Of a stretch of DNA of 64,000 nt, positions 44,502 to 53,211 are shown in pieces. Below the pieces are notes generated by a model. It worked only from the letters and a program-made list of their open reading frames with translations, searched no databases and was not told where the DNA came from. Made by a program: the position numbers and the translations under genes. The DNA comes from Bacteroidales bacterium. GTDB lineage: Bacteria; Bacteroidota; Bacteroidia; Bacteroidales; Bacteroidaceae. Location of the stretch: positions 1 through 64,000 of the forward strand of contig JAUNKN010000001.1 in assembly GCA_030532685.1 (NCBI GenBank). Direction: 5' to 3'. How positions within the stretch are numbered: position 1 is the first letter of the stretch; each line of letters starts with the position of its first letter.

Positions 44502-45695
44502 ATGAGTGATTTTAATCAACACAGACGAGGAGGAGCCCGCCGAGATGGATTTGCTTCTTCCTACAATCGAAAGAACAATGGCCGTACACAAGAGTCGCGC
44601 TTTACCCGAGAGGGGCAATGGGGCGATCGTCCATCTTTTGGAACACGTGATGGCCGCGGAAATACGCAAGGTAAGTTTCGGGCACAGGGTTTTTCTTCTC
44701 GTGGAGGAGATTTTCGTCGAGAAAGAGATGACTTTTCTCAGCATACTTACAGACACTCTTATGGCGCTAATCCTTCCAATCGCTATGAAAATGCTGAAAC
44801 TGCATTCTCATCTGATCCTTGGACTCCTTCCCGCAATTTTTCTGCTCCTCAACGTGGAAAAACATTTCGTCCTCAACCTCAACGAAGTGGACCGCCTAAC
44901 AATAAGAGATTTGATAAACGCAACAATGGAGGAGGTAAGCGTCGCATAGAATATAAGGAGGAGGTTTACGATCCCAATCAGCCCATACGCTTGAACAAAT
45001 ATTTGGCTAATGCAGGAGTTTGTTCGCGTCGTGATGCAGACAAATATATAGAGGCAGGTGTCGTAAAGGTGAATGGAGAAGTCATTACGGAACTCGGACA
45101 TAAAGTGTTGCGAAGCGACGAAGTATTGTTCCATGATCAGCTCATAAAAGCAGAAAAGAAAATTTATGTTCTACTGAATAAGCCCAAAGGATACGTTACA
45201 ACGAGCGAAGATCCTCAAAATCGTAAAACGGTAATGGATTTGGTACGTAATGCTTGTATGGAGCGTATTTACCCTGTAGGGCGCTTGGACCGCAATACGA
45301 CAGGAGTATTGCTCCTGACCAATGATGGAGAGATGGCTTCGAAACTTACTCATCCTAAGTTCCTGAAGAAGAAGATTTACCACGTTTATTTGGATCGTAA
45401 TGTTACTGCAGCTGACTTGCGTCAAATAGCAGAGGGTATCACCCTCGAAGATGGAGATATCCGTGCGGATGCTGTCGATTACGCCAGCGAAACCGACAAG
45501 AAACAGGTGGGGATAGAAATCCATTCGGGTAAGAATCGCATCGTACGTCGTATCTTTGCTGCTCTTGGCTATAACGTTTTGAAGTTAGATCGTGTCTATT
45601 TCGCAGGATTGACCAAGAAGAATGTGAAGCGTGGTGATTGGCGTTATCTTAGCGAAGAGGAAGTGCGCATGCTTCGCATGGGATCATTTGAATAA
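44502..45695 (+). CDS. RluB/RsuA-family pseudouridine synthase with long Arg/Gly/Asn-rich N-terminus
   Basis: A 397-residue protein. Residues 1 to about 160 are a low-complexity, basic region rich in R, G, N, S, F and D (for example RRGGARRDGFASSYNRKNN and RRERDDFSQHTYRHSYG), probably disordered. An S4 RNA-binding domain follows (IRLNKYLANAGVCSRRDADK), then the catalytic domain with GRLDRNTTGVLLLTNDGEMA, whose Asp is the nucleophile. Family members modify 23S rRNA (RluB) or 16S rRNA (RsuA); RluB is the best fit, from the S4 plus GRLDxxTxGLLLLTNDG pattern, but the site cannot be read from sequence. asnS begins 21 bp downstream. Confidence 0.88.
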   Translation: MSDFNQHRRGGARRDGFASSYNRKNNGRTQESRFTREGQWGDRPSFGTRDGRGNTQGKFRAQGFSSRGGDFRRERDDFSQHTYRHSYGANPSNRYENAETAFSSDPWTPSRNFSAPQRGKTFRPQPQRSGPPNNKRFDKRNNGGGKRRIEYKEEVYDPNQPIRLNKYLANAGVCSRRDADKYIEAGVVKVNGEVITELGHKVLRSDEVLFHDQLIKAEKKIYVLLNKPKGYVTTSEDPQNRKTVMDLVRNACMERIYPVGRLDRNTTGVLLLTNDGEMASKLTHPKFLKKKIYHVYLDRNVTAADLRQIAEGITLEDGDIRADAVDYASETDKKQVGIEIHSGKNRIVRRIFAALGYNVLKLDRVYFAGLTKKNVKRGDWRYLSEEEVRMLRMGSFE

Positions 45696-45716
45696 ACAAG
45701 AAATTCGAAATAACTT

Positions 45717-47111
45717 ATGGAAAGAACAAAGATAAAGGATTTGCTCAAACGTACAGATTTTGGCACAGAAGTATGTGTCAAAGGATGGGTACGTACGCGT
45801 CGCGGTAGTAAAAGCGTGAACTTCATCGCCTTGAACGATGGTTCTACCATTAAGAACGTACAAATTGTAGCGGACGTTGAGAAGTTTGATGCAGATATGC
45901 TCAAATTAATCACAACGGGAGCTTGCCTAAGTGTTGAAGGAATCCTCGTTGAAAGCCAAGGGGCGGGACAAGCCGCAGAAATTCAAGCAACGTGTATCGA
46001 AGTGCTTGGAGAATGTGGAAATGACTTCCCAATGCAGAAAAAAGGTCAAACTTTTGAGTATATGCGCCAACATGCTCATATGCGTCTGCGTACAAACACT
46101 TTTGGAGCTGTATTTCGCATTCGCCATAATATGGCAATGGCTATCCATCAGTATTTTCATGAGCACGGATTTTACTATTTCCATTCCCCCATTATCACGG
46201 CAAGCGATTGTGAAGGAGCAGGCCAAATGTTCCAAGTAACAACAAAGAACCTTTATGACCTCAAGAAAGACGAAGAGGGTAAGATAGACTATTCAGACGA
46301 TTTCTTTGGCAAGACTACGAGTCTTACTGTTTCTGGTCAACTTGAGGGAGAATTAGGAGCTACAGCTTTGGGGGCGATTTATACTTTTGGCCCTACTTTC
46401 CGTGCAGAAAACAGCAATACTCCTCGACATCTTGCTGAGTTCTGGATGATTGAACCTGAAGTCGCCTTTATCGATCTTAATGACTTAATGGATTTAGAAG
46501 AAGATTTCATTAAGTATTGTGTACGTTGGGCCTTAGATAATTGTCAAGACGATTTGGAGTTCCTCAATTCGATGGTAGATAAGACGTTGATTGAGCGCTT
46601 AAAAAGCGTGGTCGAAACCGACTTTGTACGTCTTTCTTACACCGAAGGTATAAAACTCCTAGAAAAAGCAATTGCAGAAGGAAGAAAGTTCGAATTCCCT
46701 GTATATTGGGGATGTGATTTAGCTTCGGAGCATGAGCGTTTCTTGGTTGAAGAATACTTTAAAAAGCCTGTTATTATGACCGATTATCCTAAGGAAATAA
46801 AGGCTTTTTACATGAAACTCAATGAAGATGGAAAAACGGTGCAAGGTACAGATGTCCTTTTCCCACAGATAGGAGAAATCATTGGTGGCTCGATTCGTGA
46901 GGAAGGATACGAGAAATTGTTGGAAGGCATGGCTCGTTTCGATATTCATCCTGAAGATATGAGCTGGTATCTAGACACTCGCAAGTTTGGTACTTGTCCA
47001 CATGGTGGGTTTGGATTGGGATTTGAACGTCTCATCCTATTTGTTACAGGTATGTCGAACATTCGTGATGTCATTCCTTTCCCACGCACTCCTGGGAACG
47101 CCGAATTTTAA
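45717..47111 (+). CDS. asnS: Asparaginyl-tRNA synthetase
   Basis: AsnS charges tRNA-Asn. The 464-residue protein has an N-terminal OB-fold anticodon-binding domain ([20 protein letters not shown]), class II motif 2 ([24 protein letters not shown], followed by [10 protein letters not shown]) and motif 3 ([20 protein letters not shown]). The final [11 protein letters not shown] is the usual AsnS C-terminus. It lies 21 bp after the pseudouridine synthase gene and is followed by a terminator. Confidence 0.97.
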   Translation: MERTKIKDLLKRTDFGTEVCVKGWVRTRRGSKSVNFIALNDGSTIKNVQIVADVEKFDADMLKLITTGACLSVEGILVESQGAGQAAEIQATCIEVLGECGNDFPMQKKGQTFEYMRQHAHMRLRTNTFGAVFRIRHNMAMAIHQYFHEHGFYYFHSPIITASDCEGAGQMFQVTTKNLYDLKKDEEGKIDYSDDFFGKTTSLTVSGQLEGELGATALGAIYTFGPTFRAENSNTPRHLAEFWMIEPEVAFIDLNDLMDLEEDFIKYCVRWALDNCQDDLEFLNSMVDKTLIERLKSVVETDFVRLSYTEGIKLLEKAIAEGRKFEFPVYWGCDLASEHERFLVEEYFKKPVIMTDYPKEIKAFYMKLNEDGKTVQGTDVLFPQIGEIIGGSIREEGYEKLLEGMARFDIHPEDMSWYLDTRKFGTCPHGGFGLGFERLILFVTGMSNIRDVIPFPRTPGNAEF

Positions 47112-47120
47112 GCAAAAGAG

Positions 47121-47160
47121 AAGCTCTTGCCATTCCTTTAAGGGGCAAGAGCTTTCTTTT
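47121..47160 (+). terminator. Rho-independent terminator after asnS
   Basis: AAGCTCTTGCC at 47121-47131 pairs with GGCAAGAGCTT at 47144-47154, followed by TCTTTTT. Confidence 0.9.
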
Positions 47161-47528
47161 TGAGTCTTGATATCAACGGAAAATAATTTCTCTTCTTATC
47201 TTTGATAATAAAGTATTGTCGGTGAACTTTTTCTTGTCTTATTGTTACTCTAAGAGAATTAGAAACTGATGACTCTTTGAGATGGGAGAGATAAAGGAAA
47301 ATAAGATATATAGACTGGCTGTCTGTGTATGTGCACCGCAAAAAATGAAAGTCGTAACGAGAAAAATAAAGCTCGCAGCTAAAACAACGGGAATAGGAAG
47401 CCCGTTTACGAAAATGGGAACGCGAATATAGGCTTGGAGAGATAGCCCATTCCTTCCTATATAATACACTTATTCCTTTTTAAACAACCATCATCAATTC
47501 TGTATTTTTTAATTAAGTTCTTATTAGA
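47161..47528. other. Intergenic stretch without recognised features
   Basis: This 368-bp A+T-rich stretch separates the asnS terminator from the FAH-like gene. I found no TAnnTTTG promoter, no member of the repeat families seen elsewhere and no convincing gene; a 74-codon minus-strand frame (47245-47469) has a hydrophobic patch but no supporting context. Confidence 0.5.
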
Positions 47529-48110
47529 ATGAATGTTATTGTCTTGTATCCTCATGGTACTGCACAGCATGATGCGATCTTTTATACATTGCCAGAAACA
47601 GTTGTTCTGAAAAATGGAAAGCCCTTATTTATTCCCAACGAACTTTCACCTCTATCTGCTGACTTGCATTTGGGAGTGCGTATCAGTAATTTGGGGAGAA
47701 GTATAAGTGAGCGTTTTGCACATCGATATTACGATGCAATTTCTGCAGTACCTCAGTTCTATTCTGCTTCTGTGTTGGAGGAAGTTCAAGCAAAAGGGTT
47801 GCCTTGGAGTTTTGCCACAGAATTTGACGGAGCCGTACCTTTGGGAGGGTGGTTTCTTTTAGAAGAAAATAGAGAAACCGAATATACGTTAAAGCTTGAG
47901 ATTGATGAAATCTCTGCCTCATGTATTCAAGTGCGTAATATAGATATATTGATAGCGCAAGCTATAGCTCGCGTAAGCCGTATGTACACGTTAAGAAGAG
48001 GTGATCTTTTGCTGATAAAGGTAAGTGAAACCCCTATTCCTGTAGCCATAAATCAACATATTGATACTTACGTAGGAAGGGAGAAAGTGTTATCATTCAA
48101 CCTAAAGTAG
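47529..48110 (+). CDS. Divergent fumarylacetoacetate hydrolase (FAH)-fold protein, probably without the metal site
   Basis: A 193-residue protein that follows the Bacteroidetes FAH-family pattern: PETVVLKNGKPLFIPNELS, then GVRISNLGRSISERFAHRYY, then KGLPWSFATEFDGAVPLGGW. In active homologues the segment before VRI reads like HHEVEL and provides an E-x-E metal pair; here it reads SADLHL. A later FTARD-like element that gives a third acid is replaced by YSASV. The N-terminus is also short. I therefore expect a non-enzymatic or altered-activity protein. It is convergent with fdtB, with only 4 bp between stops. Confidence 0.65.
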   Translation: MNVIVLYPHGTAQHDAIFYTLPETVVLKNGKPLFIPNELSPLSADLHLGVRISNLGRSISERFAHRYYDAISAVPQFYSASVLEEVQAKGLPWSFATEFDGAVPLGGWFLLEENRETEYTLKLEIDEISASCIQVRNIDILIAQAIARVSRMYTLRRGDLLLIKVSETPIPVAINQHIDTYVGREKVLSFNLK

Positions 48111-48114
48111 CATG

Positions 48115-49254
48115 TTATATCGAGAGCTGATTGAGGCATTGTATTATATAATCGACCTCATCTTGTTTCATGATGGGGCTAATGGGTAAACTAAATACAG
48201 TGCTTGCTATTTTTTCGGCGCAAGGAAAGGCTCGATTTTGTCGATTGAATGCTTGTAAGCATTTCTGTTGATGGAGTGGGATAGGGTAGTGGATGAGTGT
48301 TTGAATCTCTTGCTCTCGTAATTGCCTTTGTATTGATTCTCGTTGAGGAGAGAAGACGGGAAAAATATGAAAAACAGAAGAGTTTCCCTCTTCCCAATTA
48401 GAATTGTAGGGGAGACTTATTGCATCGGTTTTTATTCCGTCAAAATATTGTTTGGCTACCTGACGACGAGCGGCATTATCCTTTTCTAAATCTTGAAGTT
48501 TAAGATTTAAGAATGCTGCTTGTAATTCGTCTAAGCGTGAATTCATACCCAGGTACTCATGGTGATATTTTTCTACCGCTCCATAGTTTCCTAAAATACG
48601 GACCATTTCGGCTAAATCTTCTTCATTTGTCGTTATGCATCCTCCATCTCCAAGTGCTCCTAAGTTTTTCCCAGGGTAGAAGCTAAAAGCAGCTGCATTT
48701 CCTAACGCTCCAGCTTTTTTTAAACTAGTGTCTATATGTCCGAATGCCCCATGAGCCTGTGCCGCATCTTCAACTACGAAGAGATTGTATCGACGAGCGA
48801 TCTCTAAAAGTGCTTGCATAGGAGCGACTTTCCCATATAGATGAACAGGAAGCAGAGCACGAGTTTTCGGAGTAATTCGTGACTCTACTTTGTTGTTGTC
48901 CAAGAGGTAATCGGTAGAGCGAATATCGACAAAGATTGGGGTTAATCCTGCTCTAATGATAGCTTGGGCTGTTGCAATAAAGGTATGAGCGGGCACTATC
49001 ACTTCGTCGCCATCCTTCCATTGTGCCAGAATTTTTTTTGCCATCAAAATCAGCGTCAAGGCATCAAGCCCGTTGGCGACCCCAACGCAATAACTCACTC
49101 CACAATATCGTGCAAAGCTCTCCTCGAACGATTTTGTAAAGTCTCCTTGTAGAAACCATCCTTTTTCAAGAATGGTGTTTAAGATAGACTCAAATTGAGG
49201 GGCATATCTTGTATTGATGGATTGTAGATTCAGGAAGGGAACGTTTTTCTTCAT
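48115..49254 (-). CDS. fdtB: DegT/DnrJ/EryC1/StrS sugar aminotransferase, FdtB-like
   Basis: A 379-residue PLP enzyme. The N-terminal VPFLNLQSINTRYAPQFESI, the substrate-binding VANGLDALTLIL, EVIVPAHTFIATAQAIIRAG, VEDAAQAHGA and the PLP-lysine segment AFSFYPGKNLGALGDGG are characteristic. FdtB and QdtB transaminate dTDP-3-keto-6-deoxyhexose to a 3-amino sugar (Fuc3N or Qui3N). The assignment is strengthened by the fdtA-type gene two places upstream. The gene overlaps the acyltransferase gene by 4 bp. The product sugar probably goes to a surface polysaccharide or protein glycan. Confidence 0.85.
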   Translation of the reverse strand: MKKNVPFLNLQSINTRYAPQFESILNTILEKGWFLQGDFTKSFEESFARYCGVSYCVGVANGLDALTLILMAKKILAQWKDGDEVIVPAHTFIATAQAIIRAGLTPIFVDIRSTDYLLDNNKVESRITPKTRALLPVHLYGKVAPMQALLEIARRYNLFVVEDAAQAHGAFGHIDTSLKKAGALGNAAAFSFYPGKNLGALGDGGCITTNEEDLAEMVRILGNYGAVEKYHHEYLGMNSRLDELQAAFLNLKLQDLEKDNAARRQVAKQYFDGIKTDAISLPYNSNWEEGNSSVFHIFPVFSPQRESIQRQLREQEIQTLIHYPIPLHQQKCLQAFNRQNRAFPCAEKIASTVFSLPISPIMKQDEVDYIIQCLNQLSI

Positions 49255-50222
49255 GGTATTAAATTGATGGCATATTGATCATAAACAACAGTACGTGCTC
49301 CAAATCCTTCTTTTTGGAATATCAATCCTTCATTGAGTTTCTGCCCCCCATTTTCTGTCGAGATACCGAAGTCAAAATAACGGACAGTATCTATATTAAG
49401 ATTTCCTTGTTGTATTCGGTTCAGTAACTCTATAAAAAGGAAGTCCAAAGCCCCAGTATTTCTTCCTTCGGGAGAAGTAATAATGTATTGTGCATGTATT
49501 GCTGTTTCTGTATAGAAGAGTAGGGTAGCAGCTTGCAAGCAATTAGCAGAATCCAGTGTGGTGAAGAGCTTAATGTTTTGAGGAAATTTCTGACAGAGCA
49601 TTGCTATTTCTTCATAACTATGTACCGGCAGGACGCAATGTTTTTCTTGTAATTGTTCAGTAATCAATTCCCAAACGAGCTTCAGGTCGCCACCTTCGAC
49701 AAAGTGTAGTTGATTCTTGATAGCTCGATTATATTTGCGTCTTCTTAAAGTAGAAAAGTGTAAAGGTTTTTGTAAGTCTATGCAGGAAGAAGCACTACGT
49801 GCAACCAACTTTGCATTTAACAGAAACAATGCATAGAGTTGTTCTTCAGAAGGTGTTTTATGATAAATATAGGGAAGAGGTTTAATGAATAGCTTCTTGA
49901 AACCTAACTGTGTATAATAGGGGACAATCAACTCTCGTAAAATAATTATGACTTGAAGTGTGGTCGTATTAGGAGATAAGAGCAGTCCTCCATAAGTTAA
50001 CCCTCCATGACTATGTATAAGAGAATGTTCGATTTGTTCAGTGGCGGGAAATAAGGCTAAAGGACGGCCATTGTTATCTTCTATAATGAGAGAATGATCG
50101 CAAAATCTGTCCTCGTGATAGTCCATAAAATCTCTCAGGAACAGAAAAGTAGAATTGCGCGAAGACCGGACAAAGTCGTCCCATCTTCGCGCATATAGCT
50201 TCGTATATCGTACAATCTTCAT
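49251..50222 (-). CDS. FemAB/GNAT-like acyltransferase of the dideoxyamino-sugar cluster
   Basis: A 323-residue protein with a GNAT-type fold of the FemAB-like class: WDDFVRSSRNSTFLFLRDFM, the acceptor-side SHGGLTYGGLLLSP, LFIKPLPYIYH and a C-terminal half with LHAQYIITSPEGR-like AIHAQYIITSPEGRNTGALD. It lies between fdtA and fdtB, where E. coli-type pathways have a left-handed beta-helix acetyltransferase (FdtC or QdtC). The inferred job is N-acylation of the 3-amino sugar, with acyl donor unknown. No hexapeptide repeats are present. Confidence 0.72.
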   Translation of the reverse strand: MKIVRYTKLYARRWDDFVRSSRNSTFLFLRDFMDYHEDRFCDHSLIIEDNNGRPLALFPATEQIEHSLIHSHGGLTYGGLLLSPNTTTLQVIIILRELIVPYYTQLGFKKLFIKPLPYIYHKTPSEEQLYALFLLNAKLVARSASSCIDLQKPLHFSTLRRRKYNRAIKNQLHFVEGGDLKLVWELITEQLQEKHCVLPVHSYEEIAMLCQKFPQNIKLFTTLDSANCLQAATLLFYTETAIHAQYIITSPEGRNTGALDFLFIELLNRIQQGNLNIDTVRYFDFGISTENGGQKLNEGLIFQKEGFGARTVVYDQYAINLIP

Positions 50223-50235
50223 TAAGCTCCTTTCA

Positions 50236-50652
50236 TTAGCAATTCTGTAAATGGAATTCTTCTATAAATTGTTGATAATCGTGGATATATCCCTCTGGGA
50301 GATATTCTTGTGTAGCAAAGCATAAGATGACAGCATTGGGGCTAAAATTATAGAGTCGGCACCAAACCATTCTGGGGATAAAAACTCCCTCATGAGGCTT
50401 ATCAAGCATCAAATGCATTGTTTCTAATCCATCGAACAATTCAATCTCAAAACTACCAGACAGTACGAAAATCAACTCTTCGCAAGTACGATGAGCATGG
50501 TTGCCTCTCTCTTCCCCTTTCGGAACGTTGTGTATCCAAAAAACACGCTTCCATTCATATCCGAGAACGTTTTCTTCCATAACCACAAGTTCTCCTCTCG
50601 AGTCCTTATGTAATGGAAGTTGGAAATGCTTACATCTTTTTTGGATACTCAT
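50236..50652 (-). CDS. fdtA: FdtA/QdtA-type cupin sugar 3,4-ketoisomerase
   Basis: A 138-residue cupin (WxcM-like family). Markers are GELVVMEENVLGYEWKRVFW, the active-site histidines in GEERGNHAHRTCEELIFVLS, and FIPRMVWCRLYNFSPNAVIL near the C-terminus. FdtA and QdtA isomerise dTDP-4-keto-6-deoxyglucose to the 3-keto sugar, feeding FdtB. Which C4 epimer is made (Fuc3N or Qui3N) cannot be told from sequence. The rmlA/rmlB genes that would supply the substrate are not in this window. Confidence 0.85.
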   Translation of the reverse strand: MSIQKRCKHFQLPLHKDSRGELVVMEENVLGYEWKRVFWIHNVPKGEERGNHAHRTCEELIFVLSGSFEIELFDGLETMHLMLDKPHEGVFIPRMVWCRLYNFSPNAVILCFATQEYLPEGYIHDYQQFIEEFHLQNC

Positions 50653-50713
50653 GGAAGTTCTATATTAAACATAATGCTCATTCAAAAAAAAGAAAGAGGG
50701 AGGAAATTGTATG

Positions 50714-51196
50714 CTAATTAACCACAATCGTTTTGCGCAACGTAGCAACAGCTTTTAATGGCGACAAAGTATAAGAAACAGCTGTTCCATCTTTCAAATC
50801 TCCTTCTATAGCTTGGCTCTTCATTTGAGCTGATGTGTTGTAGATCGCACGGAATTGTAAGGTAAAACTTCCTGTTTGGTTTGCAATTATGGTATCACAA
50901 GGATTTGTTCTTTCTTTATCATAAATCACTTGTTGTACAAAATTGTGTTTCCAATCATGGCTGTTTTCTACGCTCCACGAATAACGAGTCGTATTTAATA
51001 GTTTACCATGCTGAGATTGAATCACTGTTGCAATAAAAGGCACTCCAACTTGTGGAATTGTTTCTTGGCCGTTTAAATCCGTGATGCGAATTTCAGAAAA
51101 CTTTGGCGGATATGAAACAAAACGCTCATCATCCCCCGTGCATGCTCCCAATAATAAGATAGTGGATAAAAACGTTAATAGAAAATGTACATTCAT
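50714..51196 (-). CDS. Small lipoprotein of unknown function
   Basis: A 160-residue protein with a lipoprotein signal peptide ending in LLLGAC, the cysteine at about residue 19. The acidic TGDDE after the cysteine fits the Bacteroidetes lipoprotein export signal for surface display. The mature part resembles an immunoglobulin-like or PKD-type fold (RITDLNGQETIPQVGVPFIA, RYSWSVENSHDW, GSFTLQFRAIYN). The ATG at 51196 begins the signal; it starts 4 bp after maf ends. Confidence 0.72.
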   Translation of the reverse strand: MNVHFLLTFLSTILLLGACTGDDERFVSYPPKFSEIRITDLNGQETIPQVGVPFIATVIQSQHGKLLNTTRYSWSVENSHDWKHNFVQQVIYDKERTNPCDTIIANQTGSFTLQFRAIYNTSAQMKSQAIEGDLKDGTAVSYTLSPLKAVATLRKTIVVN

Positions 51197-51200
51197 ACTC

Positions 51201-51782
51201 TTAGAATTCTTTGAGAAGCCTATATAATCTTTGCACAGGTAGTCCAATCACATTGAAGAACGAACCCTCTATGCCTTCTACAGCTACTAAACCAATCCAT
51301 TCCTGGATACCATAAGCTCCTGCCTTGTCAAAGGGTAAATAATTTGCAATGTAGAAATCGATAATCTCATCACTGAGGTCTGCAAATTTCACTCGTGTAC
51401 TTACCGCTTCCTTAAGCATACGTTCTGCTGTCCCCACAACAATCGCAGTTACTACTGTATGCTCACGACCAGACAGAAGCTTAAGCATTCTGCGGGCGTC
51501 ATCGGCATCGTGTGGTTTTCCTAAAACCTGGCCATCTACACATACGATTGTATCTGCGGTAATGAGTAGCTTATTGTTTGTTACATAACTCTTATAAGCT
51601 GCTGCTTTTTTCTCAGCAATATGAAGTGCAATTTCTTCGTTTTCGAGCCCTTGAGGATACGTTTCATCGATGCCGAAAAGCGTATAAACTTTGAAGTTGA
51701 TTCCCAAACGCTCGAGTAGTTCTTTGCGGCGAGGTGAATTGCTTGCTAAGATTACCTCGTACTTTTTGAGATTGTCAAGCAT
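51201..51782 (-). CDS. maf: Maf-family nucleotide pyrophosphatase
   Basis: A 193-residue protein with the Maf signature VILASNSPRRKELLERLGIN near the N-terminus, ITADTIVCVDGQVLGKPHDA in the active site, and FDKAGAYGIQEWIGLVAVEG. The last motif resembles the YhdE group, which hydrolyses dTTP and UTP to monophosphates and is implicated in housecleaning of non-canonical nucleotides and in septation. It lies 21 bp after kdsC. Confidence 0.92.
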   Translation of the reverse strand: MLDNLKKYEVILASNSPRRKELLERLGINFKVYTLFGIDETYPQGLENEEIALHIAEKKAAAYKSYVTNNKLLITADTIVCVDGQVLGKPHDADDARRMLKLLSGREHTVVTAIVVGTAERMLKEAVSTRVKFADLSDEIIDFYIANYLPFDKAGAYGIQEWIGLVAVEGIEGSFFNVIGLPVQRLYRLLKEF

Positions 51783-51803
51783 AGTACTATTTGTATTACA
51801 TAT

Positions 51804-52319
51804 TTACCATCCAAAAGCTTCGGCGCTATTTAGCCAGAGCTTGTGTGCTTTCAAAACTTGCTCCACGACATCACGTACGCAGCCCTCTCCTCCTTTGTAA
51901 GGAGAAATGTATCGTGAAATTGCTTTTATTTCGGGAGCGGCATCAGAAGGACAACAAGGGCAACCACAACGCTCCATAATTTCAAAATCAGGAATATCAT
52001 CGCCCACGTAGAGCACTTCCTTAGCTAGAAGTTCATTGGCCAATAGCCAGTCTTCAAAAACCTCTAATTTTACAGAAGCTCCCATGTATACATCGGAAAT
52101 CCCCAAGCCTAAATAACGTTCACGTACGGCCTCGTTTTTCCCTCCTGTTATGATGGCCATTTTTAGAGATGATTTTGCTGCAAGTTGCAAGGCATAGCCA
52201 TCCTTTATATTAGCTGTTCGCACAGGTTGCCCTCCGAGAAGAACGACCTGATTGCTACTTAGCACACCATCCACATCAAAGACTAAAGCTCGTATTTGAG
52301 TAAGGTCGTAATCAATCAT
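51804..52319 (-). CDS. kdsC: 3-deoxy-D-manno-octulosonate 8-phosphate phosphatase-like HAD enzyme
   Basis: A 171-residue capless HAD protein with the nucleophile motif FDVDGVLSSN (Asp15, Asp17), motif II IITGGKNEAVRERYLGLG and motif III/IV EVLYVGDDIPDFEIMERCGC. KdsC dephosphorylates KDO 8-phosphate, a step in making lipid A core sugar KDO; tetrameric capless proteins of this length are typical. The start overlaps the DUF2520 stop by four bases. No other KDO gene is in the window. Confidence 0.88.
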   Translation of the reverse strand: MIDYDLTQIRALVFDVDGVLSSNQVVLLGGQPVRTANIKDGYALQLAAKSSLKMAIITGGKNEAVRERYLGLGISDVYMGASVKLEVFEDWLLANELLAKEVLYVGDDIPDFEIMERCGCPCCPSDAAPEIKAISRYISPYKGGEGCVRDVVEQVLKAHKLWLNSAEAFGW

Positions 52320-53104
52320 TTTGGACGATAAGAATTATAGATACTATCAGAAAGAAGCTGGTATAAGATCTGCATTTTAGGATTGTCGTGCAGTAAAGCT
52401 AAATGCTTGTCCAATACATTTTGATCTCCACGACGAGCGGGGCCAGTTTGAGCAATATGAGGAGTGAGTGAAATAGCTTTCGCTATAGTTTCCTCCAAAA
52501 GAGGAGCCAAAAAATCAGGGGAAAGTCCGTATTTCTCTGTCAATTGTGAGGCTAAATCATACAGATGATTGGTAAAATTACCAGCAAATACAGCCGCTAA
52601 ATGTAATTTCTCACGTAATTCAGAGGACAGCAATTGTACCTTGGCACTGAGCTTTTGAGCCAATAACAACAAGTCTTGTTCGGTTTCCCTGCTATTTCCT
52701 TCAACAAAACAAGGAACTTGTGAAAAATCAAGACTTCTCTCCTTAGAAAAAGTCTGGAGAGGATACAAAACTCCATAGTGCTCCCCTACTCCATTCAACG
52801 TTTCCATAGCTACACTCCCTGAAGTGTGTACCACAGTTCCTCTTCTACAATGCTTGGGCCATCGTGTTGCCAATTCAGAAATGGCATTGTCACTCACCGC
52901 AAGAATATAAAGGTCTGCAATAGGGAGTCGGGCGATATCTGTCACTTGTTGCACTTCTTGCCCGATGAGTCTAGCAAGAGATTGTGTAGAGCTTTCACTC
53001 CTGGCACAAATGGCCGTGATAGAATATCCTGCTTTCTTTAGTGCCTGGGCCAAATGTGTTGCCACATTGCCAGCACCAATCATTACAACACTCTGTATTT
53101 GCAT
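52316..53104 (-). CDS. Rossmann-fold and DUF2520 domain protein
   Basis: A 262-residue protein with an N-terminal NAD(P)-binding motif (VVMIGAGNVATHLAQALKKA) of the F420-dependent/ProC-like oxidoreductase kind, then ADLYILAVSDNAISELA and VVHTSGSVAMETL, and a C-terminal all-helical DUF2520 domain (LHLAAVFAGNFTNHLYDLAS). The substrate is unknown; domain context suggests a reductase related to ketopantoate or pyrroline-carboxylate reductases. It heads the run leading to kdsC, maf and the lipoprotein. Confidence 0.85.
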   Translation of the reverse strand: MQIQSVVMIGAGNVATHLAQALKKAGYSITAICARSESSTQSLARLIGQEVQQVTDIARLPIADLYILAVSDNAISELATRWPKHCRRGTVVHTSGSVAMETLNGVGEHYGVLYPLQTFSKERSLDFSQVPCFVEGNSRETEQDLLLLAQKLSAKVQLLSSELREKLHLAAVFAGNFTNHLYDLASQLTEKYGLSPDFLAPLLEETIAKAISLTPHIAQTGPARRGDQNVLDKHLALLHDNPKMQILYQLLSDSIYNSYRPK

Positions 53105-53123
53105 ATACCACTGATCGTAAAAG

Positions 53124-53153
53124 CAAAAATAAGGAATTATTTTAACCTACAAA
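53124..53153 (-). promoter_or_regulatory. Probable promoter of the DUF2520-kdsC-maf run
   Basis: On the minus strand: TTTG (53153-53150), an 18-bp spacer, TATTTTTG (53131-53124), about 25 nt before the ATG. The -33 part overlaps the fabI terminator. Confidence 0.5.
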
Positions 53154-53183
53154 AATGTGCAGCCCCATTTATGAGGCTGCACA
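53149..53183 (-). terminator. Rho-independent terminator after fabI
   Basis: TGTGCAGCC at 53156-53164 pairs with GGCTGCACA at 53175-53183, with CAT/ATG extending the stem; on the minus strand TTTTTG follows. Confidence 0.85.
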
Positions 53184-53211
53184 TCTGTATTGAATAGGAG
53201 AAAGCGCTTTG

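Noticed and set aside
47245..47469. Small 74-residue minus-strand membrane protein
   Set aside because: A hydrophobic segment is present but there is no promoter, no coding-like composition and no recognised family.
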